From assembly GCA_025354075.1 (NCBI GenBank), contig JANXNO010000061.1, positions 1-11,083 of the forward strand: a stretch of 11,083 bases of DNA, in the 5' to 3' direction. The stretch is from Burkholderiales bacterium (lineage in GTDB: Bacteria > Pseudomonadota > Gammaproteobacteria > Burkholderiales > Casimicrobiaceae). The notes below the pieces were generated by a model. It ran no database searches and had not been told where the DNA came from. It worked only from the letters and a program-made list of their open reading frames with translations. Position 1 is the first letter of the stretch. Each line of letters begins with the position of its first letter. Below, in pieces: positions 1 to 6,449 of this stretch. Made by a program: the position numbers and the translations under genes.

Positions 1-196
1 TGCCCGCGCTGGTAAGCTGTTTACGCGATTTACCGTCTGTGCTGTACAGCCAGAGCTGCGTGGCGCTCTCGTTCGTCTCCATCGAGTAAGTGGACTGATC
101 AACGACCGCCCATTTGCCATCAGGTGAAATGCTCGGCGTACCAAGACGCTCGCATTGCCAGAGAAGCTCGACGGGGAGATGTTTTGCTTTTGCCAT
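1..196 (-). CDS. Probable S9-family (prolyl oligopeptidase type) serine peptidase, N-terminal fragment
   Basis: Reading the minus strand from ATG at 196-194 gives an open frame of 65 codons that runs off the left edge of the window, so only the N-terminus is present. It begins MAKAKHLPVELLWQCERLG and continues with a GTPSISPDGKWAVV stretch, then a QLWLYSTDG segment and RKQLTSAG. The SPDGKW...LWL...G...RQLT pattern is a blade of the WD40/TolB-like beta-propeller that precedes the alpha/beta-hydrolase domain in S9 peptidases. The catalytic Ser-Asp-His part would lie outside the window. I see no signal peptide, so a cytoplasmic location is likely. A weak GGAAA Shine-Dalgarno sits about 7 bases before the ATG. 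A TolB-like or other propeller protein without a peptidase domain is possible, because the catalytic domain is not visible. Confidence 0.68.
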   Translation of the reverse strand, partial: MAKAKHLPVELLWQCERLGTPSISPDGKWAVVDQSTYSMETNESATQLWLYSTDGKSRKQLTSAG

Positions 197-222
197 TTGT
201 GTTTTCCAATCGCTGGTTATTT

Positions 223-303
223 CGTGGGGTGGGCACCCCGTGCCCACCCGTCCGTTTTCGTATCGCCGCAGAACGCGTGGGTAACAAGTTGCCCACGCTA
301 CGC
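223..303. repeat. Inverted pair of REP-like hairpins (REPIN/BIME-like) in the spacer downstream of moeA
   Basis: Two stem-loops fill most of the spacer between the peptidase gene and moeA. Hairpin 1 has a perfect 10-bp stem, GGGTGGGCAC (227-236) with GTGCCCACCC (240-249), and a 3-base loop. Hairpin 2 pairs GCGTGGGTAAC (275-285) with GTTGCCCACGC (288-298), containing one G-T pair. Read outward-in, hairpin 1 on the plus strand is GTGG-GGTGGGCAC and hairpin 2 on the minus strand is GTAG-CGTGGGCAAC. They therefore share a GTRG-SGTGGGCA core in opposite orientation. GTAG-headed hairpins in inverted pairs are typical of REP elements mobilised by RAYT transposases, although no RAYT gene is in this window. 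Neither hairpin is followed by a T-tract, so they do not look like standard intrinsic terminators, but they could still stabilise mRNA 3' ends of moeA. Confidence 0.6.
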
Positions 304-315
304 AGGGCGAAAAAA

Positions 316-1578
316 CTACATCACGCCTTCAAACATCTGCACATCCACCATCGCGCCCGGCTCAACGCCGCCGACCTCAGTGGCAAGTACGACGAAGCAG
401 TTCGCTTGGGTCATTGACGACAGAATGCCCGAGCCCTGATCGCCGGTTGTTCTTACCTCGCAGCCGTTCGCGCCGATGGCGAGTACGCCGCGCTGGAATT
501 CGGTACGACCCGGCATTTTCTTTATCTTGTTGACCAGCGTGGCCTTCACTGTGGGTGGCAGCATGTAATCGGTGCGGCCTTGCAGCGTGGCAAGTGCTGC
601 GCGCACGAATTGGTAGAAGGTGACCATAACGGCCACCGGATTGCCGGGAAGGCCAAAAAAGTGGGCACCGCCGACTTTGCCGTAGGCCATCGGACGGCCA
701 GGCTTCATGGCGATTTTCCAGAACAGGACTTCACCCAGTTCGTTGAGCATTTGCTTGATGAAATCCGCCTCACCAACGCTCACGCCGCCACTGGTGATCA
801 CCACATCTGCGTTCGCTGACGCAGCCTGAAATCCGGCGCGAACCGCCTCGGGTGAATCGACGAAATTACCGAGGTCAATCGGCTGGCAACCTGCGCGCTC
901 CAGCATGCTGTAGATCGTGTAGCGATTGCTGTCGTAAATCTCACCAGGGCCTAGTGTTGTGCCGATACTTTTGAGTTCGTCGCCCGTCGAGAAAAACGCT
1001 ACGCGAAGCTTGCGATAGACCGACACTTCCGCGATGCCGAGGCTTGCGAGCAGGCCCACAGTTGCTGGGCCGACGAGAGAGCCGCATTTCACGGCGAGCG
1101 CCCCCGTTTTGAGGTCTTCTCCGCGAAATCGACGGTTCTGGCCGAGCTTCAAATCGTTGGGGATATGTACGCCCGCTTCGTCTTCGGTGACGCGCTCTTG
1201 CATGGCAACAGTATCGCATCCGTCCGGCATCACCGCGCCGGTGAAGATGCGCGCGCATTCGCCTTTGCCGACCGGGCCGAGATAGGGTTTGCCGGCGTAG
1301 CTGGTGCCGACGCGTTTCATCACGGTCACGTCACCATCGACTAAATCCGCGTGGCGGTACGCCCAGCCGTCCATCGCGCTGTTGTCGTGACCCGGTACGT
1401 CGAGCGGCGAGACGATGTCTTCGGCAATCACGCGGCCCAGCGCTGCTCGAATGTGCAGTCGTTCAGTGGTGGTGATCGGCGTCAGCACTTTGCTGATGAA
1501 GTCTCGCGCCTTGTCGACCGGCATCGAATTTGGGTCGTAGTCGTCGGCGCAGGAAAGCTGGCGAATCGTGGTGGTCAT
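316..1578 (-). CDS. moeA: Molybdopterin molybdenumtransferase MoeA
   Basis: A 420-residue protein of normal MoeA length. MoeA inserts molybdate into adenylylated molybdopterin in the last step of molybdenum cofactor synthesis, in the cytoplasm and normally as a dimer. Diagnostic motifs are all present: NSAMDGWAYR (residues 66-75, with the conserved MDGxA aspartate D70), FRGEDLKTG (151-159), STGDEL (197-202), SGGVSVGEADF (263-273), KPGRP (292-296) and GLPGNPV (309-315). The MoeA N-terminal linker region covers about 20-185, the MoCF-binding (MogA-like) domain about 190-330 and the C-terminal domain about 345-418. The roughly 18 residues before MPVDKARDFI contain DDYDPNS, an extension I associate with betaproteobacterial MoeA, which supports the ATG at 1578. 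No good Shine-Dalgarno precedes it. It lies 37 bases downstream of the lipid kinase gene on the same strand, so co-transcription is possible. No other moa/mob genes are in view. Confidence 0.95.
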   Translation of the reverse strand: MTTTIRQLSCADDYDPNSMPVDKARDFISKVLTPITTTERLHIRAALGRVIAEDIVSPLDVPGHDNSAMDGWAYRHADLVDGDVTVMKRVGTSYAGKPYLGPVGKGECARIFTGAVMPDGCDTVAMQERVTEDEAGVHIPNDLKLGQNRRFRGEDLKTGALAVKCGSLVGPATVGLLASLGIAEVSVYRKLRVAFFSTGDELKSIGTTLGPGEIYDSNRYTIYSMLERAGCQPIDLGNFVDSPEAVRAGFQAASANADVVITSGGVSVGEADFIKQMLNELGEVLFWKIAMKPGRPMAYGKVGGAHFFGLPGNPVAVMVTFYQFVRAALATLQGRTDYMLPPTVKATLVNKIKKMPGRTEFQRGVLAIGANGCEVRTTGDQGSGILSSMTQANCFVVLATEVGGVEPGAMVDVQMFEGVM

Positions 1579-1615
1579 GCTGGTTTTTTTCGTGAAAACG
1601 GCGGGAGAAAAGAGT

Positions 1616-2536
1616 TTAGTCGTTCGCCTTCGATGCGCTTAGCACAGTGCCTGTAACCACACGCAACGCAGCCGGCAATATGTGCAACGTGACCTCGGTG
1701 GCCTCGCCCAAATATTCGCCGTCGACGGCCACCGGCACGGGAGGTACGGCATGAATCGCCAGCGCCGAAAATGATGCTGTGTAGATGCGAGCGTCGGACA
1801 GATGGCGACCGGTGAGCAGGCGCGGCAACATCAACAACGCGGTGACCCGGTTGAATCGCCCCGCGATCAGCAGGTCAAGCGCGCCATCAATGATGCTGGC
1901 GTGCGGTACAGCGGGAATGCCGCTGCCGAAGGTCGCGGTGTTGAGGATCGATGCGAAAAGCGCCCAACCGCCTCGCAACGGTTTGCCATCGACGTGGACA
2001 GTTAATTGCCACAGGCGCAGGTGTACCAGTTCACACAATGTAGCCAGCAGATAACGTGGCATTCCGCGCAGCCAGGTGGGGCCTTTCAGTGCGCGCAATG
2101 CGACGGCGGAGTCAAATCCTGCAGTGCAGCTGGACAGAAACGGTGTGTCGCGTCCCTCCATCGTCAAAAGGCCGACGTCCACCGGTGTTGTGGCAGCTGT
2201 GAGGGCGTGGCTGAGCGCCGCCTTCCACGGCATGCCGTGAATGCCGAGGGCGCGTGCAACGTCGTTGCCGGTGCCTAGCGGAACGATTCCGAGTTCGCGC
2301 CACGTGCTGACCAGTGCGGGCAGCATGCGGTTGATGGTGCCGTCACCACCCACCAGAATCACGCGATGATCGGCCGGGGTATCGCTGATCAAGGCATGCG
2401 CCGCCGAAATGGATTCCGTGACCACGAACCGTGCGCCCGGGTATCCAGTGCGCAAAAAAGCACGAATTTCCTGCTCAAGGAGCAGCGTGCGGCCGCCGTT
2501 GGCGTGGGGATTCAAAAGTACCAGTGCTGAAATCAT
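1616..2536 (-). CDS. Diacylglycerol kinase / lipid kinase family protein (YegS/BmrU type)
   Basis: A 306-residue soluble protein of the DAGK_cat family, which phosphorylates diacylglycerol or related lipids using ATP or another NTP at the inner membrane surface. Counting from ATG 2536, it opens with the typical strand MISALVLLNPHANGG, then has the nucleotide-binding GGDGT loop (63-67), PLGTGNDVAR (86-95), the substrate-side DGALDL (217-222) and VDGE (271-274) of the C-terminal beta-sandwich. These follow the order and spacing of bacterial YegS-like kinases. The frame stays open upstream to a TTG at 2578, which would add 14 residues (GCNATGASIYSRA) unlike the family and leave only 17 bases to the divergent gene. 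I therefore prefer ATG 2536, whose product starts exactly at the first beta strand. No Shine-Dalgarno precedes it. The lipid substrate cannot be told from sequence. Sphingosine or bactoprenol-type relatives share these motifs. Confidence 0.88.
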   Translation of the reverse strand: MISALVLLNPHANGGRTLLLEQEIRAFLRTGYPGARFVVTESISAAHALISDTPADHRVILVGGDGTINRMLPALVSTWRELGIVPLGTGNDVARALGIHGMPWKAALSHALTAATTPVDVGLLTMEGRDTPFLSSCTAGFDSAVALRALKGPTWLRGMPRYLLATLCELVHLRLWQLTVHVDGKPLRGGWALFASILNTATFGSGIPAVPHASIIDGALDLLIAGRFNRVTALLMLPRLLTGRHLSDARIYTASFSALAIHAVPPVPVAVDGEYLGEATEVTLHILPAALRVVTGTVLSASKAND

Positions 2537-2544
2537 TGCGCGCG

Positions 2545-2550
2545 AGTATA
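2545..2550 (-). promoter_or_regulatory. Candidate -10 element (TATACT) for the lipid kinase gene
   Basis: On the minus strand TATACT matches the sigma-70 -10 consensus at five of six bases. It ends eight bases before the preferred kinase ATG (2536). If used, transcription would start within a base or two of that ATG and give a nearly leaderless mRNA, which fits the absence of a Shine-Dalgarno. I see no convincing -35 at the normal distance (the region there reads ATGCAA), so this stays a weak candidate. Confidence 0.25.
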
Positions 2551-2595
2551 TGGAAGCACCGGTAGCATTGCATCCCAACCCTATGGAGACACAAC

Positions 2596-2898
2596 ATGAT
2601 TCTTGAAGTTGCGGACATCCGCATCCCAGTTGGCAAGAACGCCGAATTCGACGCTGCCATTCAACGCGGTGTTGAAACCGTGATCAGCAAAGCGAAGGGC
2701 TTTCGTGGCTACAAAGTGAATAAGGGCGTGGAATCGACTGAGCGCTATTTGCTGATGATTTACTGGGAGACGCTGGAGGATCACACGGTGGCATTTCGGC
2801 AAGGGCCGCTATTCCCTGAGTGGCGTGCGATTGTCGGGCCATTTTTTGCGCAGCCGCCCGTGGTTGAGCACTTTGAGTTGGTCGTCAAGTCAGGCTGA
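2596..2898 (+). CDS. Antibiotic biosynthesis monooxygenase (ABM) domain protein
   Basis: A complete 100-residue protein starting at ATG 2596 with GGAG (2585-2588) seven bases upstream. It opens with a short beta strand MILEVADIRI, then a helix (NAEFDAAIQRGVETVISKA), GFRGYKVNKGVE, the strand RYLLMIYWETLEDH, a second helix containing FPEWRAIVGPFF, and a last strand VVEHFELVV. This beta-alpha-beta-beta-alpha-beta layout, with GF/Y...V..GVE..ERYLL...WE..EDH, is the dimeric ferredoxin-like alpha/beta barrel of the ABM family (PF03992). Members include small cofactor-free oxygenases and many uncharacterised stress-related proteins, and I cannot assign a substrate. It diverges from the lipid kinase gene and converges on the histidine kinase gene with 24 bases between, so it is probably monocistronic. 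No histidine pair for heme binding of the IsdG type is evident. Confidence 0.88.
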   Translation: MILEVADIRIPVGKNAEFDAAIQRGVETVISKAKGFRGYKVNKGVESTERYLLMIYWETLEDHTVAFRQGPLFPEWRAIVGPFFAQPPVVEHFELVVKSG

Positions 2899-2922
2899 TC
2901 AGCTTGATCCGTCTGACATTGT

Positions 2923-4374
2923 TCAAGAGGCGGGCGGTTTTTGCAGGGCGAGCGTTGCGCACAGGCCGCCTGTATCAACGTCGTTACTCAGCGTAAACGC
3001 GGCACCGAGCAATTCGGCATAGCGGGCAACGATGGCCAGCCCCAGGCCCGAGCCGCCCTGTACCCGCTCGCTGCCCTGACCGCGCGCCCATCGTTGCTGC
3101 AGGCGGTTTGCCTGTTCTGGCGTGAGACCGGGTCCGTTGTCGACCACTGACAGCATGATCCGCTCAGACTCAGCGCTGGGTGCGATGCGAATGCTGATGT
3201 GCGCTTGCACGTCGTTGCCGGGCACACCGTAAGCGATTGCGTTGTCGAGAAAATTGGCAAGGCACCCTTTGAGCATGGTCACATTGCCAAGCACCACGAC
3301 AGAGTGATCCAGTCCCGAAACGGATATATCGACATGCTTGTCGCGGCGGCGACTCAGAAGATCAGCGACGCTGTCTTCCACGATTTCATTCAGGCTGACT
3401 GGCACCAGCGCCAACTGTTCGCGAGCCTCGTCGGCCAGCGCCAATGCAAGCAGTTGGTCAATCAGATGGCTAGCGCGAGTTTCGCTCGCTGCGATCGCTT
3501 GAAGTTGCGCTCGCAAGACGGTAGGGTCATTTTGTTGCAAGCCATATTCAGCCAGCACGCGAATTCCAGCAAGGGGATTTCGCAGCTCATGTGCCACGTT
3601 GCCCGTGAATTCGCGCTGTGCCTGAATGCCCAGGTGAACGCGCTCCATCAATGCGTTGGTTGCTTCGGTCAGTTGCACCACGTCGCGGGTGTCTCCGCTG
3701 GCCGGAATTGCCGACAGGTCGCGTGTGCCACGGCGCTGCAAGGCTAAACGCAGGCGATTGAGCGGCTCAAGATCATGACCAATCGCGCGCAGTAGCCACG
3801 CGGCCAGCGCAAACAGCAAGATCGCTTGCGGCACCACGGCGTACAACAGCAAGCGCTCGATTAGTCGAGTTCGGGAAACGGTGGTTTGAGCAACTATAAT
3901 GGTCCACGGTTTGGCTGCAGTCGCGGGCAAGGTCACTACTCGAACTGCAGAACCTTGGTGTACGCGGTCATCAAACGTGAACGGTGTGTTGGTCTCTTTC
4001 ACCCTGTCCGTGTCGCTGGCCGGAGCGCCGTCAAGCGCCGCATCGAAGAGGCCGTTGTGTCCCGCGAGTAACGTGCCGTCCGTGCGCTGAACCGCGAAAT
4101 AAACCCGCTCGGACTGATCGAACAGCAGGGACGCCAACTCGCGCGACGACAACTCCAACGTGGGTTCACCGTTTTGCAGGCGAACATGCGCAGAGAGCGC
4201 ATAGGCATCATCAAGCAGCGCGCGGTCAAAGGCTTGCAACGTGAAGTAGTAAGCAATGCTCACAGTGATTGCAGTACCCAGGCACCACACCAGAAACAGG
4301 GGTGTCAGCACGTGTTGCAGCAGCCGCTGCCGCAGCGTCTTGAGCCCGGTATTGCCCGCGTCAAGACGCATCAT
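2923..4374 (-). CDS. Two-component sensor histidine kinase, TctE/QseC-like
   Basis: A 483-residue inner-membrane kinase. Transmembrane segment 1 is about residues 23-45, a periplasmic loop about 46-172, and segment 2 about 174-197. A HAMP-like linker (200-250) follows. The HisKA domain carries the H-box VAHELRNPL with phospho-accepting H262, and the HATPase domain has the N-box NFLDNAI (374-380), G1 VDNGPG (411-416) and G2 GGSGLGLAIV (440-449). The arrangement resembles TctE-type kinases with a 2CSK_N sensor domain. It would autophosphorylate and pass the phosphate to the response regulator encoded just upstream, whose stop is three bases before this ATG, implying translational coupling. A second ATG follows directly (MM), and either could start translation. 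The periplasmic loop contains only three scattered histidines (63, 106, 139) and no cysteine or methionine, so no metal site of the CusS kind is obvious. The context suggests it controls the divergent metal-efflux operon. Confidence 0.93.
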   Translation of the reverse strand: MMRLDAGNTGLKTLRQRLLQHVLTPLFLVWCLGTAITVSIAYYFTLQAFDRALLDDAYALSAHVRLQNGEPTLELSSRELASLLFDQSERVYFAVQRTDGTLLAGHNGLFDAALDGAPASDTDRVKETNTPFTFDDRVHQGSAVRVVTLPATAAKPWTIIVAQTTVSRTRLIERLLLYAVVPQAILLFALAAWLLRAIGHDLEPLNRLRLALQRRGTRDLSAIPASGDTRDVVQLTEATNALMERVHLGIQAQREFTGNVAHELRNPLAGIRVLAEYGLQQNDPTVLRAQLQAIAASETRASHLIDQLLALALADEAREQLALVPVSLNEIVEDSVADLLSRRRDKHVDISVSGLDHSVVVLGNVTMLKGCLANFLDNAIAYGVPGNDVQAHISIRIAPSAESERIMLSVVDNGPGLTPEQANRLQQRWARGQGSERVQGGSGLGLAIVARYAELLGAAFTLSNDVDTGGLCATLALQKPPAS

Positions 4375-4377
4375 GAT

Positions 4378-5043
4378 TCAGCTCTCAACTTCGAGCAGAT
4401 AACCCAGTCCCCGCAAGGTGCGAATGGTGGCGCCGCTGCCCTGCAACTTGCGACGTAATCGGGAGATGAACGCCTCCAGCGCGTTGTCGCCGAGCGCGTC
4501 ATCGAAGCCGGATAATTTGTCGGAAAGCAGACGTTTGCTGACGACGCGACCTGGTTTTGACGCCAGTTCCCAGAGCACTTCGAACTCGCGCGCTGGCAGA
4601 TCAAGTGGCATGTCATTGATAAAAAAGCGGAGCACTGAACGATCAAGCGTGAGCCGTCCGATCTCGACACGATCCTTGCCGCCCTGCGAGCGTCGCACCA
4701 GCGCACGCAACCGCGCCTCCACCTCCGAGAGCTCGAAGGGTTTTCCTACGTAGTCGTCTGCGCCTGCATCAAGTCCAGCGATGCGCTCGTCAGTGCGATT
4801 TCTGGCGGTCAAAACTAGCACCGGAGTCGCGTCACCGCGGCGCCGTGCATTTTTGAGCGCCGTCAGACCGGAGCCATCTGGCAGATTGAGATCGAGCACG
4901 ACGGCGTCGTAGGGTTGCAACGTCCAGAACGATTCTGCTTCAGCGCAGGTGGCCGCCGCGTCCACGCGATGCCCCGCCTCTGAAAGGCTGCGCGTCAACA
5001 CATCACGCAACACGGCATCATCTTCAACGATCAAGAAACGCAT
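4378..5043 (-). CDS. OmpR/PhoB-family two-component response regulator
   Basis: A complete 221-residue regulator. The receiver domain (1-118) has the acidic pair E7-D8-D9, the phospho-accepting D51 in VVLDLNLPDG, the switch T79 and the K101 of KPF. The C-terminal winged-helix DNA-binding domain (about 125-221) ends with the recognition-helix region EAFISRLRRKL and the wing TLRGLGYLLE. This is the QseB/TctD/PmrA-like branch of the OmpR family. It is the first gene of a two-gene minus-strand operon with the sensor kinase and is transcribed divergently from the TolC-like/adaptor/pump operon across a 73-base spacer. OmpR-family dimers bind tandem direct repeats about one helical turn apart, and such repeats lie in that spacer, so control of the efflux operon and autoregulation are likely. 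No Shine-Dalgarno is evident before the ATG (the preceding bases read CAAACCT). Confidence 0.95.
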   Translation of the reverse strand: MRFLIVEDDAVLRDVLTRSLSEAGHRVDAAATCAEAESFWTLQPYDAVVLDLNLPDGSGLTALKNARRRGDATPVLVLTARNRTDERIAGLDAGADDYVGKPFELSEVEARLRALVRRSQGGKDRVEIGRLTLDRSVLRFFINDMPLDLPAREFEVLWELASKPGRVVSKRLLSDKLSGFDDALGDNALEAFISRLRRKLQGSGATIRTLRGLGYLLEVES

Positions 5044-5053
5044 AGGTTTGGAA

Positions 5054-5081
5054 AGGTCAGCAAAAGTCAGGAGTAGGTCAG
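5054..5081 (+). promoter_or_regulatory. Three phased direct repeats (ARGTCAG), candidate response-regulator operator
   Basis: In the spacer between the divergent response-regulator and efflux genes the heptamer occurs three times on the plus strand: AGGTCAG 5054-5060, AAGTCAG 5064-5070 and AGGTCAG 5075-5081. Starts are 10 and 11 bases apart, one helical turn, so all copies face the same side of the DNA. Tandem half-sites with about this period are the known target layout of OmpR-family regulators. The copies sit just upstream of a weak -10-like GATATT (5093-5098), which has no recognisable -35. That would suit an activator-dependent efflux promoter. Binding by the adjacent regulator is inferred from position and geometry only. 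Confidence 0.55.
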
Positions 5082-5088
5082 GCGATCA

Positions 5089-5104
5089 ACGCGATATTTC
5101 GCGT
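5089..5104. promoter_or_regulatory. Palindrome ACGCGA-N4-TCGCGT upstream of the efflux operon
   Basis: A perfect 6-bp inverted repeat, ACGCGA (5089-5094) and TCGCGT (5099-5104), around TATT. It ends 12 bases before the efflux ATG (5117), and its centre holds the GATATT that could be a -10 element. It could be a dimer-binding operator or a small hairpin near the 5' end of the mRNA. It is short enough that chance cannot be excluded. Confidence 0.3.
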
Positions 5105-5116
5105 CGAGAGGGACAG

Positions 5117-6424
5117 ATGATAAACACTCGAACCATTGCGGTGTGCCACTTGATGTGCGCCGTTCTTGCAGCGTGGGCCGGATCGGCCGACGCGCAGACT
5201 GGCAGCAACACACCTACGCTGCGAGACGTTTTGCAAGCGGTCAACAACAGCGCGGAGGTCCGTCTTGCTCGGCAAGCCCAAGTGGGTGCCGAGGCAGACG
5301 TGCTGACGGCCGATCACGCGCCGCTGCCCGTGTTGTCGTCAAAGCTTTCGCAGATTGATTTGCAGAACGGTTTGGGGGCGGGGGATTGGCTCGGACGCAA
5401 ACGTGTCGATAAAGCTATCGGGCTTGACTGGACATATGAGCGCGGCGAAAAGCGCGCGCATCGTACCAACGCTGCGCAGCGCATGGTGGCCGCCACGGCC
5501 GCAGAGGCACAGGAAGCCGTTTTGCAGCAAATGTTGACCGCACAGGCGGCTTATTACGACTGGCTGGCGGCGCATGAACGCGTGCAGTTGGTGGTGTCGA
5601 TGGAAGCGGCAGGACGCGAGGCGGTAAGAGCCGCGCAGACGCGGCTTGCGGCGGGGGATTTGTCACAACAGGATGCCTCACGTATCGAAATTGACGCGGC
5701 ACGCGTTGCAGCTGACAAGCAGTCGGCACAGCTTGATTTTTCGCGTGCCGCAATAGCGCTGTCGCAAGTTTTGAATCGTGCAGATATTGCATCAATGCCG
5801 GCGGGAACGGTCATGTGGCCTGAGTTGCCGGACACCGCACCAGAGACGGCGAAACCAAGTGCAAACGGCGACGAATCCATTGCCGCGATGGTCGACGCCC
5901 GCGCTGATGTGCGTGCTGCTCGTGAACGAATCGCTGCGGCAAGATCGAATCTCGACGGTGCCACTGCGTTGCAAAAAACCGACCCGACGATCGGCATTTC
6001 TTTCGATCACTATCCCGGCACATCAACCCGGCTCATTGAGCTGCGTGTGCAGATTCCCCTGACCTGGGGTTATCGCTATCAAGGGGAGGCAGCGCGTGCC
6101 CAATCCGATCTCAAACAGGCAGAGTTGGCGGAAGAGCGTGTGTTGCGCGATGCACGCACTGAGCTCGCGCGACTGCGGCAAGAATCAGCTTCGCTGACGC
6201 AGCGCACGGCCAGTTTCGAGAAAGACATCGTGCCTCGTGCAACGCAAGTGGCGAATCAGGCGGAGTTTGCCTACCGTCGCGGCGCGCTCTCGCTGACCGA
6301 CCTGCTCGATGCGCGCAGAACGCTGCGCACCACTCAGCTTGACGTGCTTGCCGCACGTACTGATCTGGCCAAAGCGCGAACCGCACTGCTGCTGCGTACC
6401 GAGCCGCAATTGCTCGTTCGCTAA
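5117..6424 (+). CDS. TolC-family outer-membrane efflux protein (CzcC type) of an RND metal exporter
   Basis: A 435-residue outer-membrane factor expected to trimerise into the channel through which the RND pump discharges its substrate. I chose ATG 5117 because a purine-rich GAGAGGGA (5106-5113) lies just before it and the protein then starts with a clear Sec signal peptide, basic MINTR, a hydrophobic core and cleavage after ADA (residue 26). The open frame extends upstream into the divergent regulator gene but lacks signal-peptide character there. The mature protein begins with TLRDVLQAVNNSAEV, the usual start of the OEP domain, has WTYERGEKRAHR (105-116) typical of metal-RND outer-membrane factors, then long alanine/glutamine/arginine-rich helices and a late FAYRRGALSLTDLLDARR repeat-two motif. 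No lipobox is present, unlike CusC or OprM. It is followed 25 bases later by the adaptor gene, so it is the first gene of a three-gene operon. Confidence 0.9.
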   Translation: MINTRTIAVCHLMCAVLAAWAGSADAQTGSNTPTLRDVLQAVNNSAEVRLARQAQVGAEADVLTADHAPLPVLSSKLSQIDLQNGLGAGDWLGRKRVDKAIGLDWTYERGEKRAHRTNAAQRMVAATAAEAQEAVLQQMLTAQAAYYDWLAAHERVQLVVSMEAAGREAVRAAQTRLAAGDLSQQDASRIEIDAARVAADKQSAQLDFSRAAIALSQVLNRADIASMPAGTVMWPELPDTAPETAKPSANGDESIAAMVDARADVRAARERIAAARSNLDGATALQKTDPTIGISFDHYPGTSTRLIELRVQIPLTWGYRYQGEAARAQSDLKQAELAEERVLRDARTELARLRQESASLTQRTASFEKDIVPRATQVANQAEFAYRRGALSLTDLLDARRTLRTTQLDVLAARTDLAKARTALLLRTEPQLLVR

Positions 6425-6449
6425 CAACCTTCACTTACCCGACTGCATC

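Noticed and set aside
124..439. Two overlapping plus-strand frames of 94-97 codons across the left spacer
   Set aside because: They run antisense to the peptidase N-terminus, through the REP-like hairpins and into the antisense of moeA. They carry no recognisable domain or start signal.
2894..2909. Palindrome GCTGATCAGC and overlapping GATCA/TGATC arms at the ABM/kinase convergent junction
   Set aside because: The stems are short with tiny loops, AT-containing and without a T-tract, so I do not call a terminator. It also overlaps the stop codon of the ABM gene, where coding sequence explains part of it.
3199..3747. 182-codon plus-strand open frame inside the histidine kinase gene
   Set aside because: It is opposite the well-supported HisKA/HATPase region, has no start signal and shows no protein-family pattern. 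It is a shadow frame.
3895..3900. Perfect TATAAT on the plus strand inside the kinase gene
   Set aside because: There is no matching -35 at 16-18 bases and no plus-strand gene or RNA structure downstream before 5117. Single -10 hexamers occur by chance.
4949..5116. Upstream extension of the TolC-like frame (56 more residues)
   Set aside because: It overlaps the response-regulator gene antisense, has no signal-peptide character and no ribosome site. ATG 5117 gives both a Shine-Dalgarno and a proper signal peptide.
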